A stretch of 64,000 nucleotides of DNA from Chaetomium olivaceum. Lineage: Eukaryota > Ascomycota > Sordariomycetes > Sordariales > Chaetomiaceae. A model generated the notes under the pieces. That model worked only from the letters and a program-made list of their open reading frames with translations, made no database searches and was not told the origin of the DNA. Every line of letters starts with the position of its first letter. The stretch's first letter is position 1. This document shows positions 29,569 to 40,136 of the stretch, in pieces. The DNA is taken from NCBI GenBank assembly GCA_039881045.1, contig JAYWVB010000004.1, positions 620,001-684,000 of the forward strand, in the 5' to 3' direction. A program made the translations under genes and the position numbers.

Positions 29569-30316
29569 ACGGCCAGTTTTTGCCGCCGCAAGTTGCTGAT
29601 TGCAGGAAATATGGTTCAGAAATAAGATCCAGCGAATAATAGGGCTCGAGTGCACAGTCTTTATCACTAAATTCATAATAGTCTTTCGGTCAGTCAACTG
29701 ACAATAAGAACCTTACTTGTCATCCCACCTTTAGGCGGCGACAATAGGTATGATAAGAAGCACGGATGTGAAGCCTAACACCCCATTTGCGGTGCACGGA
29801 TTCATTACCTAAATGCATCTAGGAAAGGCACAGAGGCGGAAACATCATATAGAACCTTAGAGAGTGCCCCGAGGCCACGTGCCTACCTGGTAGGTATCTG
29901 CTAACACTGTGTGAGACTTTCAATTTGTATCTGTTACCCATTATGGCTACGTCATATCTCCCATTCTCCGGTTTCAAAGTCTGATGAGCGACTGGCCGTG
30001 AGCAAGCTGCTCCTGTCATCACATACTTCAAAGGAACTAGAAAGCACATAGTCAACTCAAGAAGCCAACCCAATCACGACTTGGGCCATGTGGTCGATGT
30101 GATGGATGGACGTAAATTCACTGAAATTATGATTACGCGAATAAACTAATAAACAATGGTTGACAACTTGTCAATTCACAGGTATTTTGTAGTCGACCTG
30201 AGGATTCATTAATCTACCCGGGGAGAGCATGAGTTCCGCATTGGTGTCCATGAGCCAAGTATTATTCTGCAAACGACGAAACCAAGAATGGCTCCCCAAA
30301 CCCCTACCTCCCTAGG
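29569..30316. other. Intergenic, AT-rich
   Basis: Upstream flank of the RNA ligase gene. No gene is supported; composition drops to AT-rich around 30,100-30,220. Confidence 0.55.
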
Positions 30317-30461
30317 TGCCTGGAGGAACGTACGAGGAAAACGAGTACTTCCGAAAGGTTCCTTTTGCCTGGAGGAACGTACGAGGAACGAGTACTTCCG
30401 AAAGGTTCCTTTGCCTGGAGGAACGTACGAGGAACGAGTACTTCCGAAAGGTTCCTTTTCC
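30317..30461 (+). repeat. 46-49-bp minisatellite, three copies
   Basis: GCCTGGAGGAACGTACGAGG recurs at 30318, 30367 and 30413, followed each time by CGAGTACTTCCGAAAGGTTCC. Each unit contains GGAACGTAC and GTACTTCC as near inverted repeats and GGAAC/GTTCC arms, so each could fold. Confidence 0.92.
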
Positions 30462-30499
30462 GAGAAAAACCATGGTATGCTCCAAGCACGGACCAGTTC

Positions 30500-30550
30500 C
30501 GCCCCATAAAACGCCCCATCAAACGCCCCATCAAAACGCCCCATCAAAAA
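30500..30550 (+). repeat. 12-13-bp repeat CGCCCCATCAAA, four copies
   Basis: CGCCCCATAAAA, CGCCCCATCAAA, CGCCCCATCAAAA and CGCCCCATCAAAAAAA follow each other directly, about 40 bases after the minisatellite. Confidence 0.9.
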
Positions 30551-30904
30551 AAGCCGTGTCATTTCTTCCTGTATACTGTGAAGTTTTACTGTCATTATTC
30601 TAACGATTGTGGAGGGAGAGTCATCTTGTTTTGCGTGGAGGAACTTACCTCTGACGTGATCGTCTCGAAGTTGGGCCTGGCATTGGTGGTGCACGGACGG
30701 TCTGTTGGGGCTTGTCAGCTGTGGGGCTGGCCCCGGTTTATAAGGACCAATGAGATGGCGCACCCCTCGGTAGCTTCACCGACGACCACGAAAGGATGCA
30801 GATTGCAGGCCAATAAAGGGAGAAGGAAAATCAAAATAGCCATTGGAAGTAGCTTATTTCGCTAGAAAATCGCTACCAGAACAGAGCAACGGCAGAGAGG
30901 CGTG

Positions 30905-33230
30905 CTACGATCCGGGCTCGGAAATCCCAGGGTCTCGCCAGAGCGCCGCGTCCTCTACGTCATCGGTTTCAGTACCCTGGCTAGATTCAGGCATGGCCGC
31001 CCATTCTTGAAACCACGACTCGTGCCTATGGTCTTGCTCGAACCGCCGTCTGGTCTCCTCGCCCTGTCGTTCCAGCTTGAGGATAGCGTCTCTCATGTCT
31101 TTATCAAGCACATTCTTGGGCTCGATAAAGTCGCCGCGCGCCGGTTTCCGAAACAGATGCAGCCCGTCCCAGCTCTCCGCCCTCGACAGCTGCACGTACA
31201 GGCTCATGAAGCTGGGCCGCGTCGCCGTGCCACTCGAGTGGACGCCTTTGAGGTTGACGAGCACGTTGGAGAACTGCTTGCCCTGGCTCTTCTGATCTGT
31301 CATAGCGAAGGCCGGGGTGCAAAGAGGCCCCGTTCGATGGGTGACCCACCTGAAACCCGGCTTGCCCCTCCATCTGCCTTCTTTGCCCCGCATTTGGCTC
31401 GGGATGGCGACCGTCTTGCTCTTGATCAAGACGGTGCCGTTGGGGAGCCCGGGGATGGCGAGGCCGGCGCTATCCTCTGACTCGAGGAGGACGGCCACCG
31501 GCGGTCCAAGATGGAGAGTCACGTCGCTGGCGAGCGCGATGGTGCCGGCGGCGAGATCCGGGAAGATGTCGACGGCAAAAGGTGCCCCGTTGACTACCTT
31601 CAGCCCGACAAACTGGTTGCGAGTCACCACGACCGGCATCCCTTGGGCGTAGAAGAACAGGCCGGGGGTCGGCAGCTGTGAGTCGTCTCCATAGCGGAGC
31701 ACGTGGCATAGCTCCCCCGCACTCAATCGCTTCCCCGACTCAGTATCGTGCTTGGCCAAAGACTGAGATATGTTTGCCGTGGGCACGAGCCCACTGGACG
31801 ACGGCCGCCATGTTCAGGTCCCACCGGTCTTGGTTGAGGGCGTGATGGCCCTCAAGCCATCGACGAAAGAGGATTGGGACGATGGCGTATAGAGGCGGTG
31901 GCACAGCCGCTGGAAGTCTAGCTCGGTCTGCTCGCCATTGCGCAGGCGCTGGAGGAAGCCCCGCAGCCTTGGACAGCCGGCCGCGCGGACCTGTTCGCGG
32001 AGGATGACGACGGCCGTGAACGGAGGAACAGCTTATGCGCAGCTAGGTGCCTTGAAGCGCTCTCTGGTTTCTGTCCGCCACGGTCCCTCGGCATTGGCAA
32101 GAGGAGGCTGGTCTGCAGGACGGGGTCGAACTGGAAGAAGTCGCCGAAGAACAAGACCATTGGAATTCCGCCGAACGGTCGATGCTGGTCGTCCCTGTAC
32201 TGCTTCAGGCGGCTGTCCACTGCCGCGAGTGTGAGACCGCCCACCTGGCTGATTTCATCAATAATCAACATGATCATGTTTTTCCACCGCAGCTTCTCTT
32301 CTTCCGAGATGTTCTTTGCTGTCGCGGCCCTGCCCTCAAACGCAATATTTGCCGCCGAGTGCAGCGTCACTCCGCCGATAAGCGCGGCCGCATTACCGCT
32401 GGCGCCCGTCAGGAGCAGCGTGTGGAGACTGTCCTTCAGCCGGAACATGTCCTTGATGGCGTGTATGACGCGAGATTTGCCGGTGCCGCCTTCGCCGCCG
32501 ATATATTGGAAATGCTGCCGACCCCCTTCTTCCTGCAGCCGTGTGCCGCGCTCGTCAAGAAACGCCGCTGGTAGTAAGACTGCCATCGACTGGAGCTTGT
32601 TCAGGGTCCAGCGCCTTGTGAGCCCCAGCGCCACATCGACGTATGTTGCATAACGTCCGAGCTCGAGCCGCATCTGTCCACCCGGGCCGACCCCTTCTGG
32701 AGATCTTTCGCATCCGTGAACGGGCAACCGTGGGCTCCCGTGTGGCTCGCCAGCTGCGCAGAAGACGGATTCGTTTGCCTGCCCTGGATCTTCGCCGTCA
32801 CGCTGCTGTCCTCTTTCTTCTGGACCTTCAATACCGCGTCGATCTCCTCGCGGCTGGGCAATCCCATGCCGCGGAAAGGCGAGTCTTGGAGGTCCTGTAG
32901 CATGGTATAGAAATGGCGACCACGCTGGGCAGCATTGTTGTCGTCCTGGCTTGGGTCAACTGCCCTCGCCTCTTCGTCCAAGCGCCTCAGCGCCGAAGTC
33001 GCTGTCATATCTTTGATCTCGCTACCTCGAACCGCTGAAAGGACATCCAAAAAGGCTTCGTAGTGGGCCTGTGGATCGATGCCCCCACCATCCAGTCCGA
33101 CGCCGTCATCGTCCCCCTCCCGGTCCTCAAAGTCAAACCCGTCGACGACGTCTTCGTTTTCCTGTTCTAGCCCTTGCAGCTTTCGGTCAGCACGGGCATC
33201 GTTCGCCGAGCCCGCTCCAAAGAACTCTCT
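30905..33230 (-). pseudogene. Pif1/RecD-like helicase fragment, probably a Helitron helicase relic
   Basis: Minus-strand pieces give a Pif1-type superfamily 1 helicase: Walker A GGEGGTGKS near 32490, Walker B IIDEISQVGG near 32230, FFGDFFQFDPV near 32150, and the C-terminal block MTDQKSQGKQF...SLYVQLSRAESWDGL near 31140-31300. The upstream part (30-60 codons of acidic sequence, then HYEAFLDVLSAVRG) is continuous with 33050. Frame changes occur near 32650, 32000 and 31840, where joining the frames restores a plausible sequence (DRWDLNMAAVVQWARAHG). No Rep domain or clear Helitron ends were found, so the mobile-element origin is inference from the helicase type. Confidence 0.8.
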
Positions 33231-33675
33231 TCACAATGCACATCAACCAGGATCACAGCCTCCAGGTTGATTCTTCAAACAGCATCAGTCTCTGTTGTTA
33301 GTGTCACATAAGCAAAGACCTACGGATCGTTGCATCTCCGCCCTCGGAACCAAACCTATCGTGTTTGTGAAGATATCCCGAACACACTCCGTCTGTGTCA
33401 TCACCTCTCGAGCGAGAATCCTTACCAAGTCTGCCAATTCGATACCTGATATGACGATATGGCTTGCTAGATTGCGTTTCAGAACCCAGCTTAGTGTCGC
33501 GGCGTGTTATATGGAAGGCAAGGTTAGATCGTTGCTAAAAGCAGGAATTGATTTCCCCACAGTGAGTTCAGCATTTATTCTTCAAGGAACAGCACTCAAC
33601 ATTCTCTGTCCCTCCAGCCTTTCTCCTAGAACTCAATTCTTTATTGATAGAAGCTGGAACGCTACTAACGCCGCC

Positions 33676-35099
33676 ATGGCTTCTTCCGTCTCTGCCGTCT
33701 ACCCGATCCCCCACGGCCAAACAAACGAGACCAGGGACAATCGGTTCGGATCTCATCGTCACCTACCACTCCGACTTGGCCCAATGCGACATTCTCCCAT
33801 CTGGCTCCCGATACACGAGTGCAGGAAACTTCAAGGCCGGGACCTTCCTATCATTCATCCACCCCGCTTTTATCCAGGAGCTCTACCCGCGCCTCCTGAG
33901 TACCGAAGACGAAGACAGCTCGGGACTTCCGGTGATACTCTCCATGTTCAACACAGAAGCAGAAATAGCGACCCTGGAAGAGGATTGGGAAGGGAAATGG
34001 TTCAGCATCGTCATTCGACTTTTCCCAAACAAACTTACCTTCCAAGGCGTAGGTGTTAATGGATGGGAGACAGACGAAACCCAGTCCGTACAGGTGGCAC
34101 TGGCACTGCCGCGCGATGACGGCTTGACTCCGTACGCGCTATTATTTTGCACTGAAGCAGAACCTGGCTGCTAACGCTTCCAAGTGTCATCCCCAGCCAG
34201 CTCGGTGGTCCTGACGAGACAGCTCTCTGGCCAACCACTTCAGCACATGTATCCTTTGCCGGCCCTGTCGACCTAGATACCTTCCACATCAAGGAGGGAG
34301 TCTGGCCTGAGCCGCTGATCAAGACTTCGGTGTTCGTCAAACTCGGGTCTTACTTGCAGCCGGAGAACGACCGCCCTCCTCGCAAAGGCATACACATATG
34401 CCATGTCCTCGTTCTATTCCCCGTCGACCAGCAACCCTGGAAGTCTCTTGCCGGGTGGATGCGGACCGCCGCAAACCCCTTTACTAAGGGGTCGTGGATC
34501 GCGTGCAGTGGTCGACTCGTGGGGGTCCTGGACCGCGACCTGATCCGAGGATCTCAGCTGGTCGACTCCAGCCGAATCCTGGTAATCCTCGCCGACAACT
34601 GGGAATTCATTCGGCAGAATTCCTTGTCTACCAACAATACACCCACGTCAAAATCATCGAACCTTGTCGACAAGTCACCTACGACACCACGCCCAGCTGG
34701 CCCCGGAGGAGTCGCAAGCAGAAACCCATTCTCGTCACCAAACCGTGCCCCAAAGACCGCCGCAGCACGCGAAACGACCGAACTAGCAGCCAGCCCTGGA
34801 GCACCGGTGGATTCAATCACGGCCGACCCTGCCCCGGTGTTCACAGTTCCATCTTCAGGTATGTATCGCCGCCTTCCAGACCCACGGCTCACCTAACTGT
34901 TGATCTAGATGGCGATGGCTCGAACGATGGTTCGGACACAGAGGAATTGTTGGACGCCAACTCGCTTCGAGTAGCAGTACCTCAACAAAGAAGAGGAAGG
35001 AAGCAAGCTCTCCCGAACCGGTCAGAAGCAAGAGATCCACAGCAGGAAGGAAGAAGGCGCGGCTGTATGACTAAACCCGACCTTGATTTGATCAAATAG
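33676..35099 (+). CDS. Uncharacterised three-exon protein with acidic/basic C-terminus
   Basis: The ATG at 33676 lies in a strong GCCGCCATGG context, but its frame (MASSVSAVYPIPHGQTN) must shift by one base near 33735-33750 to reach the well-conserved-looking frame GSDLIVTYHSDLAQCDIL. From there it reads through an intron at 34132-34184 (GTACGC, GCTAAC, CCAAG), giving LTPVIPSQLGG, and a second at 34859-34908 (GTATGT, CTAAC, CTAG). Segments such as WFSIVIRLFPNKLTFQGVG, SWIACSGRLVGVLDRDL and ILVILADNWEFI suggest a beta-rich fold. The tail is acidic (DGDGSNDGSDTEELLD) then basic. No known family is recognised. An alternative reading frame at the very end gives a classical Ser/Lys/Arg-rich nuclear-localisation tail. 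Confidence 0.6.
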
Positions 35100-35709
35100 A
35101 CAATTGCCCTTGCCCTAATATCAATCGCACGAAGGAATTCTGATACCGCTATGGGGGCTACCTGCACCAGCATGTTCCTCCAGGCCTCCTTTGGCGTGCC
35201 GCGCAGCGGCACGGTCCCTCTTGTAGAGCTTACAATCTTATTGTGTAGAGCACGGATGAAGTCGATAGAAGGTTCGTGCACGGACCATGATCACCCGAAA
35301 AGGCAGATATGATTATGTAACTTGTGCTCTGGGGATCGCTCCCTCGCGCTAGCCTCTTTCTCAATCTCGACCCACATTTCAGATGCGTCGCGTTTTGTCT
35401 GGGTCGAGGGAGGAAAGGGCTCCTGCCTCACAGCACTGGCAGCTAACAAGCGATCGCATCGCGCCTTTGCATTGCATTTCCATCTGCAAACACAATTCGT
35501 ACTAAACTCTTCATACTAAACCCCCGATTTCGCACCTGCTTTTCTCGATTACAATCCAATTATTCCGCCCAATTGCTGCGAACCTGAACCCATCCATTCC
35601 CACCACTCCTGGTTTTTTTCCACCTCACAACCCCCATCTCAACTCGGCGTGCAAGAGGCCGACCGACATGAAATAGCGCGACGGCGCCAACGTTATTCTC
35701 AATTACACC
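35100..35709. other. Intergenic, leader of SFH1
   Basis: No supported gene. Pyrimidine-rich sequence close to 35,520-35,640 is typical of a fungal 5' leader. Confidence 0.55.
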
Positions 35710-37628
35710 ATGGCAGTACGGTCCGAGTCGCAGCAGGCGATATTCTCTTCCTACGCGCCGCGATTGCGCACCTACAACAATGCCCTCCTCCAACCTGTCC
35801 TCCCTGGCGCCGCCCCCGCGAACCCCCTCGCCCGCACCACCAAGCGGGGAACGACCATCATAAATTATGCCGAAGACGGGTACGATGACTACGACGACGA
35901 TGACGACGACAGCAGACGCCGTCCTACCGGCTTGCGTAGCCTGCGCCGCGACGACAGCGCAGCCAAGATCGACCCTAGCGAGAAGGTCGGCAAGGACACC
36001 GCGGAGCCCGTCGAGGTGCAGGGGATCTACCGGGACTGGATGGGCAAAATGCGCCCTAACCGGTCCGATGCTCAAAACTATGTCCAGGCCTGTCTCCCTC
36101 TCACCCTGATCCCGATCCGGATCGATCTCGACATTCCCGCCTTCACGCCACAGCCCGCCCTAGTCGCACCCGGGCCCGTGGATCCGACGCATCCCTTCTA
36201 CAAGCCGCAGGAAACAACAGTACCATACCGGCTACGGGATACCTTCCTGTGGAATTTACACGAGAGCTTGATTACCACCGACATGTTTGCGACCCAACTC
36301 GTCCAGGACCTCGACCTACCAAACCGCACGACCGCGATATCCGAAATCAGCAAACAAATACGCACCCAACTAGAAGAGTATGCCGGTGTCGCGTTGCACC
36401 CTCTCTTCCACTCCCATACGACTCGCACACATGTGCCTGAACCCCCGAAAGCATCAGGCCGGCCCGATTCCTCCACGCCGGTACCCAACCCGGCCCTAAG
36501 CCGCGCCGACACCCCGATGGGCAGCAACCTGCCCCCCACCCCGTCCCGACTCGGGGGCAGGCCAACCACACCAGCCGTCATCCAAACTGCCCAGGGCGAA
36601 GTAACAGCCGCGGCGTCCCCGATGCCCCCGGACGCGGCCGACGACGACAGCAGCCCCGACGACACGTACCGCTGCATCATCAGCCTCAACATCAATCTCT
36701 CCTCGCAGGTCTACACGGACAAGTTCGAGTGGTCGCTCCTGCACCCGCCGGGCACGGCCGAGATCTTCGCCAAGCAAACCTGCGCCGACCTCGGCCTGCA
36801 CGGCGAGTGGGTGCCCGCCATGACGCACGCCATCTACGAGGCCGTGCTCAAGCTGAAGAAGGAAGCCTGCGAGTCGGGCGGTCTGGTGGCCGGGTGGGGC
36901 GCGTCGGCAGCCGCGGCCGCCACCGCCGCAGCGGGCGGCACTCTCCCCGCCGGGTCGGGCGCCAACGAGTTCCCCAACGACGCGGCCGTCACCGCGGGCG
37001 GCGAGGGCGCCGGCTGGCGCTACGACCCGGAGCATCTCGCCGACGACTGGGAGCCCAAGCTCGAGGTGCTGAGCAAAGAGGAGATTGAGAAGCGCGAGGG
37101 CGACCGCGAGCGGCAGATCCGCCGCCTGCGGCGCGAGACGGCCCGGTTCAGCAGCAACACGGGCATGGCGGGGGTATGCCGGCCGGCTTTGCGTTTTCTG
37201 GCTTGATCGAGCAGGAGGAGGAGCGCATGGGCCGCGGCGAGCGCAGCAAGAAGAAGAAGAAGCGGTTTAGGAGCCTGTCGCCTCCTGCTGCGGGCCGGTC
37301 GGGCACGCCGGGCGGGAGGGGAACGCCCGCGGCTGGGGAAGGGTATGGCGGTGGTGGCACGCTGTCGGAGGTGGAGAGGGCCACTTGGCGGTGCACGCAT
37401 TGCAGGGTGTGGGGTACCAGCGTGTGGGCGGTCAGGGATGGGCCGTTTGGGCCGAGGGTATGTCATTTCCTTTTTTACTTTTTCTCTCTTTTTCCAAGTC
37501 AGAGCGACCATCCCTAACAAACACCATCACAGACTCTCTGCAACAACTGCGGCTTCATGTACGAGCGCGACCGCAAGCTCCCCCGCTGGACCAAGATGCT
37601 CCACGCCAACGATGTCCGGCCGTTCTAG
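35710..37628 (+). CDS. sfh1: SNF5/SFH1 subunit of a RSC or SWI/SNF chromatin-remodelling complex
   Basis: It begins MAVRSESQQAIFSSYAPRLR. An acidic stretch (about residues 57-70) is followed by the two SNF5 repeats: VPYRLRDTFLWNLHE...FATQLVQDLDLP (about 173-235) and YRCIISLNINLSSQVYTDKFEWSLL...EIFAKQTCADLGL (about 320-385). The C-terminus holds a GATA-like finger, CTHC-x18-CNNC, ending MLHANDVRPF, as in other ascomycete Sfh1/Snf5 proteins. The finger is split by an intron 37458-37532 (GTATGT, CCTAAC, CACAG). Upstream, the frame changes near 37170. Either a 41-nt intron 37174-37214 or one missing G in the run at 37170-37174 fits; both give about 600-613 residues. Nuclear, core subunit. sfh1 versus snf5 is not resolved beyond family. 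Confidence 0.92.
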
Positions 37629-37657
37629 GCGGATGGTAAGGGCTCCAGGCTGGATTC

Positions 37658-37716
37658 GGCAGCGGCAGCGGCAGCGGCAGCGGCAGCGGCAACAACAGCG
37701 GCAGCGGTAGCGGCAA
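37658..37716 (+). repeat. GGCAGC hexanucleotide repeat
   Basis: About nine imperfect GGCAGC units just past the SFH1 stop codon, in its 3' flank. Confidence 0.9.
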
Positions 37717-38490
37717 TGGGATATGACGTCGCGGCGGCGGTGCTGCTCCCGGTCCCGGGCCCGCCCACGCCCCGCAAGTCTCGTCGTTTGGCACGCGAGG
37801 CGTCGTTTGGGCGGTGATGACTGCGTGGATTATGGGGGTTGATGGGCGCGGCGATGGGCAGCGATGGCTGGTGGGAATGCTGATGGTTGGTGGGTGATGG
37901 CCGGGCGTATGTGCCTGTTTTATTGGCAGGGGAAGTGGGTTCTACTGAGGGCGGGACGGGGCTGGACAGGGTAGGCCGGGGTGAAATTTGTTGGTGTCGG
38001 AAAACCTTAAGGGAACGGAAGGGTCTGAGAATGGAGGGGTTCTCTCTTGGTATTTGTTCGTGTTAGAGGTCCGGTCAAGTGTGCCCACATGGTGTAAGTC
38101 TAAGTGAGCAAGCACTGTACCTATTCTTTGTTGGGGGCAACGGGGTGTTGGTTGTGATTTGATGTTGTTGAAACGGTTAATGGCTGAGCTGTACATGGAT
38201 TGTAGTCGAAAGAATAACGGTTATTGAGGTAGTGTTCCTGCAGCCCGTCCTCGTCTAATCCGTCAACCGACACCGAAACTGCCCGTCGTTCATTTATCAT
38301 TCCAGGGGAGGCGGTAAATTAGGGGATTGACCTTCTACAAATGAAATAAATCTCAGGATGGTAGGTACCTACTCTACACACAAGAACCACTAACTCCTAA
38401 AACCCACAAGCGAACTATTACAGCAAGGCTTCCCCTCCTCCTCGATCCTTCCCTTCTCCCTATCACCCCCTGCATGGTTAGCCGCCATAC
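37717..38490. other. Intergenic between convergent genes
   Basis: 3' flanks of SFH1 and of the SDR gene. G-rich first half, AT-richer second half. No supported gene. Confidence 0.6.
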
Positions 38491-39634
38491 TTAAATCACA
38501 CTCGACACCCCAGGCTGGATCTTTTCCAAAGCCAACAGAAGGTCATCGAAGAACCTCTTCTGCATTTTCTGTCCCCACTCATTCCCAACAAAACACGCCG
38601 GCCTGCAGAATGTGTTAGCTCTTGCTCCTACTCCCAGCCACGAAGCCGCAAAAGAAGGAATGAAGGAATTAACAAACTCACGTCTGAACATGACAGTTCG
38701 TCAGATACTGCCCATGGCTCTCCACGCCCGCAAACAAGCCATGGTACAGCGCCCGACCCCCCTCCTCCGTCGTGCGCGTCAGATACTTATCCGCGGCATC
38801 CCATGCCGCCCCGCTCCGTTCATTCTTGCCCAGGTTGGACATGCAGTAGCTCGGGTTGGGCGAGTTGATGATCACCTCCGGACCGGCACCCTTCGAGTTA
38901 CGTTCGCCCTTGCCCTTACCACCCGACGATGACGGCGTGCCCCCCCGCGCGGCCAGCTCCCGCACCCCCCACAGCACGAGCAGCTTGCTCAGCGGGTAGC
39001 GCCCGGCCATGTTGGCCTTGGCCGGGTCGTCCAGCCGCGCCAGGAGGGATTCGTGGGCGGGCGTGGCCTGCAGCTCGGCCAGCGGCGAGGTGTAGTGCAG
39101 CGCGCTGTTGGGGATGGTGAAGGTGCACGGGCGGCCAGTCTTGCGGGCGCTGGCGCGCATGGCGGGCAGGAGGAGCAGGCAGAGCAGGAAGGTGCCGACG
39201 ACGTTGACGGTGAGGGTGCGCTCGTGGCCGTCGCCGCCGCGCGTGAACTGCTCGGTCATGATGCCGGCGTTGGCGAGCACGCCGTCGAGGCGGGGGAGCT
39301 CGGCGGAGGCGCGTGCCGCGAAGGCTTGGATGGAGGCCGGGCTGTCCATGTCCAGGGCCCAGACTTCGACGGTGGAGGCCGGGCGGTTGGTGCTGGCCAG
39401 GAGGTCGCGCTTGGCGGCTTCGCCTTTTTCCGGGGTGCGGACCGCCATGATGAGCTTGTTCACGCCGAGGCGGAGGAGGTGGCGGCTGGCTTCGAGGCCG
39501 AGGCCGGTGTTGGAGCCGGTTACGATGACGGTTTGGTTGGGGAGGTCGGGGTGGGCTTGTGCGGGAGGGAGTTTGATGAAGAGGTTGGAGAGGATGGTGG
39601 AACTCATTCCGTGGATGGCGGAGAGGGCGGGCAT
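38491..39634 (-). CDS. Short-chain dehydrogenase/reductase
   Basis: Exon 1 is 39634-38682 and exon 2 is 38602-38491, with a 79-nt intron (GTGAGT...CTGCAG). Rossmann motif VTGSNTGLG near residue 40, NAGIM near 125, a Ser in the TIPNSALHY strand, and the catalytic YPLSK. The C-terminal exon (PACFVGNEWGQKMQKRFFDDLL) matches the retinol-dehydrogenase/WW-oxidoreductase-like fungal SDR type. These use NAD(P)H to reduce or oxidise carbonyls; the substrate here is unknown. A Ser/Gly/Lys-rich insert (SSSGGKGKGERNSKG) interrupts the region before the last strand. It is divergently transcribed from a Zn2Cys6 regulator 502 bases away. Confidence 0.9.
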
Positions 39635-40136
39635 GGTGAAGTTGGGGGTTGATTGTTAGTATTGGAGTACCTCGAGGTAGAACTTGAAGAGAAGGCGTTA
39701 TGAGCAGATGGGTGAGTTGAGTTGATGATGAGCTTGAGGAAAACAAAAGGGGAATTCAACCTGAGAAAGCAACTCCATTATATAGAATAACAAACCCGAT
39801 GCTCGGTTTCTCCCTTGAACAAAACGCCGCCGGATATATTATGTCCTGCTGTTATAAGACACTCGACAAGGTATGTTGATGATGTCTTCGTCCATCATAG
39901 GTCTAGCCCCTTGTCCGGGGATAATCGCGCCGGGGCGGGGATAATATCTCCGCTCCGCTCCCCAATCCCAACTCACCCAACCGGCCACAAGCCAGTGAAT
40001 ATCTAAACTATCATCAACAGACCATAGTTGATCACACAATTCCCGCGTGGTCATACCCTTGTAGTCTGTAGGGGGGAATCACCAAACCGGAAATTAATTG
40101 CCCCTTTCCCAACCTGTCATTCCCACGAACCCAGCC
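39635..40136. promoter_or_regulatory. Divergent promoter between SDR and Zn2Cys6 regulator
   Basis: 502 bp between opposed starts. A TATATAA box for the SDR lies at 39778-39784 on the minus strand. Several CGG and CCG triplets (for example CCGG at 39829 and 40089, GGGGCGGGG near 39936) could be half-sites for Zn2Cys6 factors, but no clear spaced palindrome stands out. Confidence 0.5.

Noticed and set aside
33295..34059. 254-codon frame upstream of and over the uncharacterised gene
   Set aside because: Its first 125 codons look non-coding and its end is out of frame with the better supported exons; only the part from the ATG at 33676 was considered.
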